Shown piece after piece: positions 45,958 to 55,758 of a DNA stretch of 64,000 bases. The DNA is from Methanolobus sp. GTDB lineage: Archaea; Halobacteriota; Methanosarcinia; Methanosarcinales; Methanosarcinaceae. The notes beneath the pieces are model-generated. The model searched no databases. It saw nothing but the letters and a program-made list of their open reading frames with translations, and was not told the origin of the DNA. The stretch's first letter is position 1. Each line of letters opens with the position of its first letter. The stretch spans positions 38,856-102,855 of the forward strand of contig JARVGJ010000008.1 in NCBI GenBank assembly GCA_029762595.1, read 5' to 3'. Made by a program: the position numbers and the translations under genes.

Positions 45958-46389
45958 ATGTCCGGCCGACATCCGATATCTGATGACTCCATCCTCATGC
46001 GCTGGATGAGGGTAGAGATAGGAAAGATAAACGAAGGCATCGTCTCAGAGCGGAAGATACTTGCCCGGCTTTTAGAAGAAGACAGGCCAACAGCCAGAAC
46101 AAAAGCGGGGAATGAACATGTCTTTGATAAGAGTGTACTTAAAGAGATAAGTGCAAAACTACCAGCTGACATGCAGGGCAAACTCAGACTACCTCTTATT
46201 TTCTTTTCAGACACCCAGGTCCCTGACAGCTGCTATCTCAATGACCCTCTGGCCCTTGAAGCATTGCAAAGGCTTGGGGAATTCAGTCAAATGCGCCGTA
46301 TGCATCAGGGAAAACTATGGGTTGCCAGATCCATAGCCTATGCTATCATGAAGAAGTATCCAGGTGTTGTACAGATAGCTATGAGATGA
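45958..46389 (+). CDS. UPF0216/DUF61 family protein
   Basis: 143 residues. Matches the archaeal DUF61 family, with LMRWMRVEIGKINEGIV, VSERKILARLL and EEDRP at the start and the later LRLPLIFFSDTQVPDSCYLNDPLALEAL-x-RLG. Function unknown; conserved in methanogens. AAAGGAAC precedes the ATG. Confidence 0.85.
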   Translation: MSGRHPISDDSILMRWMRVEIGKINEGIVSERKILARLLEEDRPTARTKAGNEHVFDKSVLKEISAKLPADMQGKLRLPLIFFSDTQVPDSCYLNDPLALEALQRLGEFSQMRRMHQGKLWVARSIAYAIMKKYPGVVQIAMR

Positions 46390-46483
46390 AAGGATATGTG
46401 GAATATCGGTCTCACTTTTCAAACCAATCAACAAAATCAAATACAGACATTCCAATATTATCACTGCTCTTTGAGGATTTTAT

Positions 46484-47851
46484 ATGACCAGCATCCCATC
46501 CATCAACCCCGCAACAGGCAAAGTTATAGGCAAAATTGAAATGCATAATGAAGAAGAGATCAGTCAGATACTCAAAAGATCGGCCCAGGCCTTTAAGGAA
46601 TGGAAAAGAACCGATGTTTCAGAGCGTAAAGAGCTTCTTGAGAATTTTGCCCGGATGCTGAGAAAGAACAAACAACAATACGGAAAACTCATTAGCTCTG
46701 AGATGGGGAAGGTCATAAAGCAGGCTGTCCCTGAAGTCGCCAAATGTGCGGATATGTTCGATTATTTTGCCGGCAACGCAGAGAAGATGCTTGAAGGCGA
46801 GCCTGCAAAAGAAGGTTCATGCGATTTAATGATCCATTACGAACCTATGGGCACTGTGCTTGCCATCAAACCATGGAACTTCCCCTTCTGGCAGGTCCTG
46901 AGTGCTGCATCACATGTGCTTGCAGGGGGGAACGTCATGTTGCTCAAACATTCCAGCTATGTACCCATGTGTGCTCTTGAAATTGAGAATATATTCCTTG
47001 AAGCGGGATTTCCTGAAGGTGTTTTCCAGACACTCCTCATAGACGGAAAAATGGCATCCTCACTTATCCCGAGGAACGAGATAAAAGCGGTATCCTTCAC
47101 AGGAGGATACGATGCAGGACAGAAGGTTGCTGGAATTGCTGCCCATCACATGAAGAAATTCGTGCTGGAGCTTGGAGGAAGTGACCCCTTCATAATCCTT
47201 GATGATGCCAATGTCGATATGGCGGCAAAGATCGGTGTTTCAAGCCGTTTTATCAATACGGGACAGACATGCATTGCAGCCAAACGCTTCATTGTTATGG
47301 AAGATCTGGCAGAGGAGTTCACTGAAAGATTTGTAGAAAGAACCCGAAAGCTGAAAGTAGGAGACCCCACGGAGCCTGACACAGATATTGGCCCGATTGT
47401 CAGGTATGAGCAGATAAGGATCCTTGAAGACCAGGTAAAAGATGCAATATCAAAAGGAGCAAAGGTCCTTGTTCCCGGTGGCAGGATGGAAACTGAGGGG
47501 TACATGTATTCCCCAACTGTCCTCAGTGCAGTTACAAGAGACATGAGAGTCATGAGGGAAGAGACATTCGGACCTGTGGCCCCAATAACTGTCGTGAAAA
47601 CTGAGGATGAGGGCATTGAACTTGCAAACGATTCAGAGTTCGGGCTTGGAGCCAGTGTCTGGAGCCAGGACCGTGAAAGAGCTATGAGAGTAGCATCAGA
47701 ACTTGAAACCGGGATGGTAGGAGTTAACTCGTTCTGTACACCACAGGCCTGCCTGCCTTTTGGAGGGGTCAAGAAGAGCGGCATGGGCCGGGAGCTTTCA
47801 AAGCACGGTTTCTATGAGTTCATGAATATCAAATCCTTGAAACTTATGTGA
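46484..47851 (+). CDS. Aldehyde dehydrogenase, succinate-semialdehyde type
   Basis: 455 residues, NAD(P)-dependent ALDH superfamily. Motifs: PWNFPFWQVLSAASHVLAGG, KHSSYVPMCALEIENIF, SFTGGYDAGQKVAG, catalytic Glu in LELGGSDPF and nucleophile Cys in NTGQTCIAAKR, and the late FGPVAPI and LPFGGVKKSGMGRE. The short 455-residue form resembles bacterial YneI/Sad and GabD-like proteins. A bacterial origin is possible but unproved. GAGGATT precedes the ATG. The paralogue follows after 152 bases. Confidence 0.9.
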   Translation: MTSIPSINPATGKVIGKIEMHNEEEISQILKRSAQAFKEWKRTDVSERKELLENFARMLRKNKQQYGKLISSEMGKVIKQAVPEVAKCADMFDYFAGNAEKMLEGEPAKEGSCDLMIHYEPMGTVLAIKPWNFPFWQVLSAASHVLAGGNVMLLKHSSYVPMCALEIENIFLEAGFPEGVFQTLLIDGKMASSLIPRNEIKAVSFTGGYDAGQKVAGIAAHHMKKFVLELGGSDPFIILDDANVDMAAKIGVSSRFINTGQTCIAAKRFIVMEDLAEEFTERFVERTRKLKVGDPTEPDTDIGPIVRYEQIRILEDQVKDAISKGAKVLVPGGRMETEGYMYSPTVLSAVTRDMRVMREETFGPVAPITVVKTEDEGIELANDSEFGLGASVWSQDRERAMRVASELETGMVGVNSFCTPQACLPFGGVKKSGMGRELSKHGFYEFMNIKSLKLM

Positions 47852-48003
47852 TGCATGTGTGGACAATGAACCCAAACATCCGTTTTTACCAAAGAACCAT
47901 TGAGAGATTTTTTAATAACATATAAACGATATCTACTATTATATAACAGAACAAAGTGAATTATTCTGTATAGCTACAAATAATATAGTAAAGGGGAATC
48001 AAA

Positions 48004-49371
48004 TTGGGAAAAATACGATCTGTCAATCCTGCAAGCGGTGAACTGAATGGAGAATTCGATATTCATTCCCGGCAGGTTATCGATGAGAAAATACAAGCTG
48101 CAAGAAAGGCATTCGATGAATGGAAAAAAGAACCCATTGTAGAGAGATGTTTTTCCATTGAGTGTGTTGCTGAGGTACTGAGGGACAGGCAGCAGGAACT
48201 TGCAGAGCTTATCACAACGGAGATGGGCAAGCCTATCAAGGAATCGCTTGCGGAGATCGAGAAATGTGCGTGGACATGTGAATATTTCTCGCAGAATGCT
48301 GAAACTTTCCTGGCTGCGGAATTTGTGGAGACGGATGCTGAAACTTCAGGTTTTGTCTATGAGCCTGTGGGAGTGGTCCTGAGCATAATGCCCTGGAATT
48401 TCCCATTCTGGCAGGCATTGAGGTTCGGGATACCCGCCCTTGCAGGAGGGAACACGGTCCTGTTGAAGCATGCAAGCAATGTACCCATGTGTGCCCTGGA
48501 AATAGGGAATATATTCACTGAGGCAGGGTTGCCTGAGGGCAGCTACCAGACACTACTTGTGGACGGTCCCACTGCAAGCTCACTGATATCAAGAGACGGA
48601 ATAAACGCCGTTTCATTCACCGGCAGCCGGTCTGCAGGAGAAATGGTGGCTGAAGCTGCTGGAAGGAACATTAAGAAGTTCATTCTTGAACTTGGCGGAA
48701 GTGATCCTTTCATAGTGCTGGAGGACGCAGACCTGGAAAAGGTTGCAAAAGCAGCGGTTTCGGCCAGGTTTCAGAACAGTGGACAGAGTTGTATTGCAGC
48801 CAAACGTTTACTCGTAGATGAAAAGATCGCAGAAGATTTCACAGACCTGTTCACAGATAATGTGAAGAATCTCAAGATAGGAGACCCTATGGACCATGAC
48901 ACCGATATGGGACCCCTTGCAAGTGAAAAACAAAGAGATATACTGAGCGGACAGGTTGAAAGAACACTTCAGATGGGAGCAAACGTCGTTCTTAAAGGAG
49001 GAATAAAAGAGGGAGAAGGGGCCTATTATATGCCTTTTGTCCTTAACGACATTAATGAAAATGCTCCTGTTATCACAGAAGAGACATTCGGACCTGTGGC
49101 ACCGATAATAACTTTCAAGAACGAGGAAGAGGCTATCAGGATAGCAAATAGCACAGAGTTCGGGCTGGGTGCCAGTATATGGAGCAGGGAGACCGAGAGG
49201 GCCATGCGGATGACGCGACATATAGAAGCCGGCATCATTACAATCAATAACGTTGTAGCATCAGATCCCAGATTACCTTTTGGAGGAATGAAGAAAAGCG
49301 GCGTAGGTAGAGAGTTGTATCGCATAGGTATGCTGGAATTTATGAATATCAAATCCATGAAGGTGTATTAA
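48004..49371 (+). CDS. Aldehyde dehydrogenase, second paralogue
   Basis: 455 residues, the same length as the gene before it and clearly a paralogue. Motifs: PWNFPFWQALRFGIPALAGGN, FTGSRSAGEMVAEAAG, LELGGSDPFIVLEDADL (Glu) and NSGQSCIAAKRLLV (Cys), LPFGGMKKSGVGRE. The start is TTG at 48004 with AAAGGGGAA upstream. The following acetolactate synthase-like gene begins three bases after its stop, so the pair is co-transcribed; what aldehyde they share is unknown. Confidence 0.9.
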   Translation: MGKIRSVNPASGELNGEFDIHSRQVIDEKIQAARKAFDEWKKEPIVERCFSIECVAEVLRDRQQELAELITTEMGKPIKESLAEIEKCAWTCEYFSQNAETFLAAEFVETDAETSGFVYEPVGVVLSIMPWNFPFWQALRFGIPALAGGNTVLLKHASNVPMCALEIGNIFTEAGLPEGSYQTLLVDGPTASSLISRDGINAVSFTGSRSAGEMVAEAAGRNIKKFILELGGSDPFIVLEDADLEKVAKAAVSARFQNSGQSCIAAKRLLVDEKIAEDFTDLFTDNVKNLKIGDPMDHDTDMGPLASEKQRDILSGQVERTLQMGANVVLKGGIKEGEGAYYMPFVLNDINENAPVITEETFGPVAPIITFKNEEEAIRIANSTEFGLGASIWSRETERAMRMTRHIEAGIITINNVVASDPRLPFGGMKKSGVGRELYRIGMLEFMNIKSMKVY

Positions 49372-49374
49372 GGG

Positions 49375-51012
49375 ATGAAAGCAAGTGACCTTTTTGTAAA
49401 ATGTCTTGAGAATGAAGGAGTTGAATATGTGTTCGGAGTGCCCGGGGAAGAAACCATCGACCTTACGGATTCCCTCCTGAGCTCAAAGATACAATTCATA
49501 ACTACAAGACATGAGCAAAGCGCCGCTTTCATGGCAGATGTGTACGGAAGGCTCACCCACAGACCCGGGGTCTGCCTTGCAACACTTGGGCCGGGTGCAA
49601 CCAACCTGATAACAGGCGTTGCCGATGCCCAGCTTGACAGGGCACCCCTTGTAGCTATCACAGGTCAGTCGGCGCTTGAGAAAACCCACAAGGAATCACA
49701 CCAGTATATTGATATCGTTACAGCCTTCAAGCCTTTCACAACATGGAATTCAAAGATCACAAGGCCTGATTTCATACCCGAGATAGTTCGCAAGGCCTTT
49801 CATATTGCTACTGACCGTCCGGGAGCCACACACATAGAACTTCCTGAGGATGTGGCCAGGGAAAGCACATCCAAAGAACCCATTTCCAGAAGATCCTACT
49901 CTCACATCAGCCTGCATGATGAGAAAGAACTCAAAAAGGCTGCAGATATGATAAAAAAGAGTTCCATGCCCATCATCCTTGCAGGCAACGGGATCTTCCG
50001 GGAAGATGCGGCTGATGAGCTCAGGAAATTCGTTCATTCCACAGGCCTGCCAGTGGTAAGCACATTCATGGGCAAAGGTGCAGTGGCTGCAGATGACGAG
50101 CACTTCCTGGGTTCCATGGGTATCAAGGACCATGACCATATCATGTGTGGTTTTGAAATGGCTGACCTCATCATTTGTGTAGGATATGATTATGTTGAAT
50201 ACGGCCCTAAATCCTGGAACCCTGACAGATCAAAGAAAATAATACACATACACACCGACCACCCGGAAACAGATGAGAATTATATCCCGGAAATTATGCT
50301 AATTGGCAGCATCATGCAGGCACTTTTCAATCTCAGGCAACAATGCGATTTCAAAAGGGATATACCTGAGAGATTCTCAGGGGTCCGCTCAAGGATGAGG
50401 GCCGAACTTGAGGATTACAGGAATGAACCGTCATACCCACTAAAACCCCAGAGAATAATCTACGATGTCAGAGAAGCAATGGGAAGGAACGATATCCTTA
50501 TCAGCGATGTAGGTGCCCATAAATTGTGGGTTGGACGACTGTTCCCTGCATATGAACCCAACACGGTCTTCATGTCCAATGGACTTGCATCCATGGGATT
50601 TGCACTCCCGGGTGCCATTGCAGCAAGCCTGATAAATACTGATAAGAAGGTTGTTGCAATTGCAGGGGACGGAGGTTTTCTTATGAACCTCCAGGAACTT
50701 GAAACTGCTGTCAGACTGGGGTGTGATTTTGTAGTGGTCATTTTCAACGATTCAAAATACGGACTCATCGAATGGCACGAAAAGAAATATTTTAAACAGA
50801 CCATCGGCATTGATTTCAAAAACCCCGACTTTGTGATGCTGGCACAGAGCTTTGGTGCAAATGGCGTAAGGATCAAAAGCGCAGAAGAGCTAAGACCAAA
50901 GCTCACTGAAGCCCTTAATGCCGGCGGGGTCTGGCTGCTTGATGTACCTGTGGATTATTCCGAGAACATCAAACTGACCGATAAGCTCAAAGGGATCTTC
51001 TGTGAGCTGTAA
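49375..51012 (+). CDS. Thiamine diphosphate enzyme, acetolactate synthase-like
   Basis: 545 residues. The three ThDP-enzyme domains are complete: N-terminal MKASDLFVKCLENEGVEYVF, GVPGEE with the catalytic Glu and HEQSAAFMADVYGR; the middle domain with ADELRKFVHSTGLPVV; and the C-terminal SNGLASMGFALPGAIAA plus GDGGFLMNLQELETA, the ThDP-binding GDG...N motif. Resembles catabolic or stand-alone acetolactate synthase (AlsS/IlvB-like); no small regulatory subunit is next to it. Linked with the ALDH gene by a three-base gap. An enzyme for 2-keto acid decarboxylation is an alternative. Confidence 0.86.
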   Translation: MKASDLFVKCLENEGVEYVFGVPGEETIDLTDSLLSSKIQFITTRHEQSAAFMADVYGRLTHRPGVCLATLGPGATNLITGVADAQLDRAPLVAITGQSALEKTHKESHQYIDIVTAFKPFTTWNSKITRPDFIPEIVRKAFHIATDRPGATHIELPEDVARESTSKEPISRRSYSHISLHDEKELKKAADMIKKSSMPIILAGNGIFREDAADELRKFVHSTGLPVVSTFMGKGAVAADDEHFLGSMGIKDHDHIMCGFEMADLIICVGYDYVEYGPKSWNPDRSKKIIHIHTDHPETDENYIPEIMLIGSIMQALFNLRQQCDFKRDIPERFSGVRSRMRAELEDYRNEPSYPLKPQRIIYDVREAMGRNDILISDVGAHKLWVGRLFPAYEPNTVFMSNGLASMGFALPGAIAASLINTDKKVVAIAGDGGFLMNLQELETAVRLGCDFVVVIFNDSKYGLIEWHEKKYFKQTIGIDFKNPDFVMLAQSFGANGVRIKSAEELRPKLTEALNAGGVWLLDVPVDYSENIKLTDKLKGIFCEL

Positions 51013-51026
51013 AGGTGAAAAGAAGC

Positions 51027-51323
51027 TTACCTTACGTCCACATCTTTCCAGAATGCAACGTAGTTGGTGAAATCCTTTCCCACCTTTTCCGGTGAACCTT
51101 CCTTGGGCTTTGGATAGTACCAGGCAGCGTCCTTGTTGACCTTCCCTTGCACAACGACGTCATAGTAGCTCGCAACCCCTTTCCAGGGGCATGTTGTGTT
51201 AAAATCACTCTCCCTGAAATAATCCATGTTCACCACATCCGGTGGGAAGTAATGGTTGCCCTCGATAATTATCGTTTCGTTACTTTCTGCAAGAACAGCT
51301 CCGTTCCATGTAGCTTTTGTCAT
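51027..51323 (-). CDS. DUF427 family protein
   Basis: 98 residues. The pattern TKATWNGAVLAESNETIIIEG, HYFPPDVV, STTCPWKG-like (NTTCPWKGVASYYDV), and AAWYYPKPKEGS is the DUF427 signature, a small beta-tent domain of unknown role. Convergent with the acetolactate synthase-like gene, divergent from the transporter operon. Confidence 0.9.
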   Translation of the reverse strand: MTKATWNGAVLAESNETIIIEGNHYFPPDVVNMDYFRESDFNTTCPWKGVASYYDVVVQGKVNKDAAWYYPKPKEGSPEKVGKDFTNYVAFWKDVDVR

Positions 51324-51515
51324 TTTGAACCACTCCTCTGTGTTATTTGTCTTGTATGATTTAAAAGACTATGCATAATGATTTCTACTGATGACTGCTT
51401 TCCTTAAGACAGATAACTTTATAAAAGGTGCACTTAATCTATATTAAAGGGAAGTCGTTATCGTATTAAAGTTATATTATAGTTATTCATACAAGCGATT
51501 CTCGGGGTGTTGAAT

Positions 51516-52424
51516 ATGAAAAAGACTATTTTTATATTGTTAATTGTGGCTATGGCCCTGTTTGCCAGCGGATGTACGCAGGAGCCTTCCAGTGAACAGC
51601 AGAAAGAAACCATTGTCATAGGATCGAAACTCTTCCAGGAGTCCTACATACTTGCACACATGACCGCTGTTGTACTGGAGGATGCAGGATACAAAACCGA
51701 TGTCAAACAGGGTCTTGGAGGTACATTTGTCAATTATGAGGCATTGAAGGCCGGCCAGATACACACATATGCAGAATATACAGGTACTGCATACAGCCAG
51801 ATCCTTAATCTGGAGCAGCTTGATGACTGGGACAGGCAGGTAGTATCCGATGCGACCGAAAACGGTCTTCTGGAACAAGACAGGGTTATGGTAGTAAGCA
51901 ACCTTGGTTTTGAGAACGCATATGCCATTGCAGTGCGTGAGGACTGGGCAGCCGAGCACAATGTCACAAAGATAAGTGATCTTGAGCAATATGCTGCAGA
52001 GATGACAATTGGAACTGATCCAGAATTTGCTACCCGTGAGGACGGGCTACCGGCCATAAAGAACGTGTACGGTTTTGAGTTCAGGGATTACAAACAGGCA
52101 GTTGCTACCGTAATGTATGAAGCCATCAAGAATAATGAAGTCGATGCCATTTCAGCCTATACCACTGACACCCGCAACGAGGTGTTCAACCTAAGGGTGC
52201 TTGAGGATGACCAGAATGCTCTGCCTCCTTATGATGCCATCCTTATAGTAACGGAACAGTTCGCACAGAACAATCCTGATGCCATTGCTGCAATGAAAAA
52301 ACTTGAAGGTGCAATTGACACCGATGCAATGACGCAGCTGAACTACCAGTTCGACATTGAAAAGAAACAGCCCAGGGATATTGCATATCAGTTCCTTGTC
52401 GATGAAGGCATCATAGAGGGATAA
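51516..52424 (+). CDS. Glycine betaine/choline-type substrate-binding lipoprotein
   Basis: 302 residues from the ATG at 51516, with GGGGTG upstream; a TTG at 51507 lies within that site. Signal peptide with lipobox LFASGCTQ. The mature part (IVIGSKLFQESYILAHMTAVVLEDAGY and GGTFVNYEALKAGQIHTYAEYTGTAY) is the OpuAC/OsmX family, which binds quaternary amines such as betaine, choline or carnitine. First gene of a four-gene ABC importer. In a methanogen it may serve osmoprotection or supply a methylated substrate. Confidence 0.93.
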   Translation: MKKTIFILLIVAMALFASGCTQEPSSEQQKETIVIGSKLFQESYILAHMTAVVLEDAGYKTDVKQGLGGTFVNYEALKAGQIHTYAEYTGTAYSQILNLEQLDDWDRQVVSDATENGLLEQDRVMVVSNLGFENAYAIAVREDWAAEHNVTKISDLEQYAAEMTIGTDPEFATREDGLPAIKNVYGFEFRDYKQAVATVMYEAIKNNEVDAISAYTTDTRNEVFNLRVLEDDQNALPPYDAILIVTEQFAQNNPDAIAAMKKLEGAIDTDAMTQLNYQFDIEKKQPRDIAYQFLVDEGIIEG

Positions 52425-52479
52425 GGGAAGGATTTCCCTCTCTTTTTTTAAACACGATATCACTTAAGGGGTGCACTAT

Positions 52480-53607
52480 ATGCAAAATAGGAGACTGTTT
52501 GACCGTATAGAATCCATTAAGTTCAAAGGTATCACTAAAAAATACGGGCCTGTGTATGCAGTGAAGGATCTGGACCTGGAAGTGCGGGGTGGGGAACTAC
52601 TCATCCTCATAGGACCCAGTGGTTCAGGAAAGACAACTGCACTGAGAATGATGAACCGGATGATAGACCAGGATACAGGATCTGTAACCATCAACGGGCT
52701 TGATACAAGGGACGTGGATCCTGTGCGCCTGCGCCGTAACATGGGATATGTGATACAGAATATAGGCCTCTTCCCTCACATGACCATCGGGGAAAATATA
52801 GGGCTGGTACCAAAACTTGAAGGATGGGACAAGAAAAAGATACATCAAAGGGTGAGTAACTTGCTGGATTTTGTATCCCTTCCCCCTGATATCTTCATGA
52901 AAAGATATCCCCGGCAATTAAGCGGAGGACAGCAGCAGAGAGTTGGTCTTGCCAGGGCCATGGCAACTGATCCGCCTCTGTTCTTAATGGATGAACCATT
53001 CGGGGCACTGGACCCTATACTACGCAAGCAGCTTCAGAAAGAATTCCTTAAGATAAAGAACGAGATCAACAGGACCATCATATTTGTTACCCATGACATT
53101 GAGGAAGCCCTTGTACTGGGGGACAGAATAGCCATAATGGACCAGGGACAGCTTGTACAGGTGGGACCTCCTGAAGAGCTCATCTTTAACCCTGCAAGCG
53201 AGCTTGTATCAGATATTGTCGATAACCAGCGCAAATACAAACACATGGACACTCTTAAGGTCAAAGACCTCATGTCTGCATATGAAGATAAATATGCCCT
53301 TGACGGGAAAACAGAGGTATGTGATGCTGTTGAAGAAATGACCAAAAGAGACCTTGAAACTGCTTTTGTATTCGATGGGCATGAGCTGCTGGGGCAGGTA
53401 ACAATGGTGGACCTTATGAAATGCAGGGTAAAAGCTCAGAAACTGGCTGATCTTGCAAGACCTATGAAAACCTTCCAGCCTCTGGATTCAGTTGCATTCG
53501 CACTTTCAGAGATGAAAAAGAGCGGAGAATACATTGCAATCGTCATGGACCCAAATAAGCCTGCAGGCATCCTTGTATCTGATGAGGTGTTGCTGAAGCT
53601 GATCTGA
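52480..53607 (+). CDS. Betaine-type ABC transporter ATPase with CBS pair
   Basis: 375 residues from the ATG at 52480, AAGGGGTG upstream. Walker A GPSGSGKTTALRMMNRMID, Q-loop NMGYVIQNIGLFPHMT, signature LSGGQQQRVGLARAMA, Walker B LFLMDEPFGALDP, H-loop FVTHDIEEAL. The last 110 residues are a CBS-like pair (VKDLMSAYEDKYALDGKT, LLGQVTMVDL), which in OpuA senses ionic strength. Follows the substrate-binding gene by 55 bases. Confidence 0.94.
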   Translation: MQNRRLFDRIESIKFKGITKKYGPVYAVKDLDLEVRGGELLILIGPSGSGKTTALRMMNRMIDQDTGSVTINGLDTRDVDPVRLRRNMGYVIQNIGLFPHMTIGENIGLVPKLEGWDKKKIHQRVSNLLDFVSLPPDIFMKRYPRQLSGGQQQRVGLARAMATDPPLFLMDEPFGALDPILRKQLQKEFLKIKNEINRTIIFVTHDIEEALVLGDRIAIMDQGQLVQVGPPEELIFNPASELVSDIVDNQRKYKHMDTLKVKDLMSAYEDKYALDGKTEVCDAVEEMTKRDLETAFVFDGHELLGQVTMVDLMKCRVKAQKLADLARPMKTFQPLDSVAFALSEMKKSGEYIAIVMDPNKPAGILVSDEVLLKLI

Positions 53608-53638
53608 AAGATACGTGAATGACCGGAAAGGAGAATAC

Positions 53639-54280
53639 ATGTTAACGATACAGGTCATTGCAGAGGTCTGGGACAAACACCTGATGACAATACGCACCAT
53701 AGAACATCTGCAGATGTTCAGCATAGCCCTGACGCTATCAATAATTATTGGTGTTTCGGTAGGTGTTCTCATATACATGAGACCAAAAACCGCAGATACG
53801 GTCCTGAATTTCCTCAATATCGTTGAGACAATACCGGATCTTGCACTTATAGTGCTGCTGCTGCCAGTTCTCAAGCTTGGCGCCGGCCCTACCATCGCAG
53901 CATGTGTACTCTATTCTATATTGCCTATTGCACGGAATACATATACAGGTCTTAAGGGCGTGGATGCCCAGTACACCTATGTTGCCAGTGCCATCGGACT
54001 CTCCTCCCGGGAAGCATTGTTCAGGGTGCGGATACCTCTGTCATTGCCACTGATAGCCGGAGGTATAAGGATAGCACTTGTGTTCTGCATGGGTGTTGTC
54101 ACACTTGGAGGATTGGTTGCTGCCGGGGGACTTGGGACCGTATTACAGAACGGGGTACAGCTCTACCAGAAAGATGCAATCCTTGTTGCCGGATTATGGA
54201 CCGGATTGCTGGCGGTGTTACTTGACGGTTTTGCAGGTATCATTGAGAAGAAGCTTCAGGAGAGGTATGGGACATGGTAG
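53639..54280 (+). CDS. Betaine-type ABC transporter permease 1
   Basis: 213 residues from the ATG at 53639, which has AAAGGAGAA three bases upstream; the GTG at 53615 would add eight residues and lacks a site. About five membrane segments and the binding-protein-dependent permease EAA loop (VDAQYTYVASAIGLSSREALFRVRIPLSLPLI). OpuBB/OpuBD-like, the short single-domain type that pairs with a second permease. Stop TAG, overlaps the next gene by seven bases. Confidence 0.9.
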   Translation: MLTIQVIAEVWDKHLMTIRTIEHLQMFSIALTLSIIIGVSVGVLIYMRPKTADTVLNFLNIVETIPDLALIVLLLPVLKLGAGPTIAACVLYSILPIARNTYTGLKGVDAQYTYVASAIGLSSREALFRVRIPLSLPLIAGGIRIALVFCMGVVTLGGLVAAGGLGTVLQNGVQLYQKDAILVAGLWTGLLAVLLDGFAGIIEKKLQERYGTW

Positions 54281-54888
54281 GCCTTGAGATAATACTTGAA
54301 GCTACATGGGAACATATTATCCTTGTTTATACCACTTTGTCCATAAGTATAGCAATTTCCATACCCCTTGCATTTGCATCCCTCTACAGCAGGAAACTGG
54401 AATTTGTAGTGATGAAATTTGCAAACCTTGTACAGGCGGTTCCCAGTTTTGCAGTTGTTGCTATCATGGTGCCGTTGCTTGGTATAGGCTTCACTCCGGC
54501 TGTTGTGGCCATAATGCTGCGTGCTTTGCTCCCTATAGTAAAGAACACATTTATTGGCCTGAAAAACGTTGATCCTTCGATCATAGATTATGCGCAGGGT
54601 ATGGGAATGAGCCAGTGGCAGATAAACACGTATATAAGGCTCCCAAATGCATACCCTGCAATGTTTGCAGGAATAAAGTTTGCCGGCATCCTGGCCAACA
54701 GCATTGCGGTGCTTACGGCTTTTATAGGTAGTGGGGGACTTGGAGAGATCATCTTCCAGGGGCTTATAGGTTACAACACAAGTACCCTTCTGGCAGGTGC
54801 CATTCCTGCGATCCTGCTTGCAATAATGATAGACAGATCATTTAGTGCACTTGAAAAAAAGGTCACTCCCGGATACAGGAAAATATGA
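54274..54888 (+). CDS. Betaine-type ABC transporter permease 2
   Basis: 204 residues, five membrane segments, with the EAA loop VDPSIIDYAQGMGMSQWQINTYIRLPNAYPAM. It pairs with permease 1; the seven-base overlap shows they are made together. With the ATPase and lipoprotein it completes an Opu-type importer. Confidence 0.9.
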   Translation: MVGLEIILEATWEHIILVYTTLSISIAISIPLAFASLYSRKLEFVVMKFANLVQAVPSFAVVAIMVPLLGIGFTPAVVAIMLRALLPIVKNTFIGLKNVDPSIIDYAQGMGMSQWQINTYIRLPNAYPAMFAGIKFAGILANSIAVLTAFIGSGGLGEIIFQGLIGYNTSTLLAGAIPAILLAIMIDRSFSALEKKVTPGYRKI

Positions 54889-54926
54889 GGATCAATATAA
54901 GGGAATTTGCATAAAAGACGATTAGA

Positions 54927-55721
54927 ATGAGCCTCAGAGATGAACTGAAAGGTATAGTCCCGCAAAATTATCTTTGCAAACTTCCCAGCCGGTTTGATGT
55001 TATCGGTGACATAGCCATCGTGTCTGTTCCACAAGGCATGGAAACGTACAATGAGGATGTAGCCAGAGCTATCATGGAGAGGACGCAGAATATCAGGACA
55101 GTGCTGAACAAGACATCAAAAATTGAAGGAGATCGCAGGATTGCCAGTCTTGAGATAATTACAGGTGAAAGCACAGAGACCATTCACCGGGAATTCGGTC
55201 TTGCATACAGGATAGACCTGAAACAATCCTTTTTCAATGGCAGGCTTTCCTTTGAAAGGAAAAGGGTGGCATCTCTTGTCAGATCCGGGGAGGATGTGCT
55301 TGTGCCATTCGCAGGAGTTGGACCTTTTGCAATACCCGCAGCAAAGAATGCTGCAAACGTATTTGCAGTGGAAATGAACGGTGATGCCTGCAAATATCTT
55401 TCTGTGAATTGCAAGCTCAATAGAGTCGAAAAGAACATTCACGTGATAAATGCCGATGCCTGTAACATATCCAATATGATTAGAGCCGAATTTGACAGGG
55501 CCATAATCCCCACACCTTACGGTATGGACTATTTTCTTGAAAGTATATCCACTCTTGTAAAGCCCGGGGGCTATATCCATTTCTACACCTTCAAACCAAA
55601 AGAGGACATCTACGGACTGATCCAAAGATACGGGAATATGGGATTTGAGGTACTATTCCATCGCAGGTGCGGCAATGTGGCTCCCGGGATAAGCAGATGG
55701 GTGTTCGATCTTAAAAAATGA
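54927..55721 (+). CDS. Trm5/Tyw2-family tRNA methyltransferase
   Basis: 264 residues. Middle domain with FNGRLSFERKRVASL, then the SAM domain: VPFAGVGPFAIPAAKN (motif I), FAVEMNGDACKYLSVNCKLN (acidic motif II) and IIPTPYG (motif IV position). This is the Trm5/Tyw2 branch; it either makes m1G37 in tRNA or transfers the acp group of wyosine. The N-terminal D1 domain of long Trm5 is absent. taw1, the next step of wyosine synthesis, is in the window at 59728, so a role in tRNA-Phe G37 modification fits. Exact enzyme not settled. Confidence 0.82.
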   Translation: MSLRDELKGIVPQNYLCKLPSRFDVIGDIAIVSVPQGMETYNEDVARAIMERTQNIRTVLNKTSKIEGDRRIASLEIITGESTETIHREFGLAYRIDLKQSFFNGRLSFERKRVASLVRSGEDVLVPFAGVGPFAIPAAKNAANVFAVEMNGDACKYLSVNCKLNRVEKNIHVINADACNISNMIRAEFDRAIIPTPYGMDYFLESISTLVKPGGYIHFYTFKPKEDIYGLIQRYGNMGFEVLFHRRCGNVAPGISRWVFDLKK

Positions 55722-55758
55722 GTTTAAAGAGGTTTTCAAATAATAGGCATAATATATC

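Noticed and set aside
47146..47784. Open frame of 212 codons antisense to the first aldehyde dehydrogenase
   Set aside because: The plus-strand frame carries the ALDH catalytic motifs; the antisense product is rich in Ser/Thr and has no recognisable pattern.
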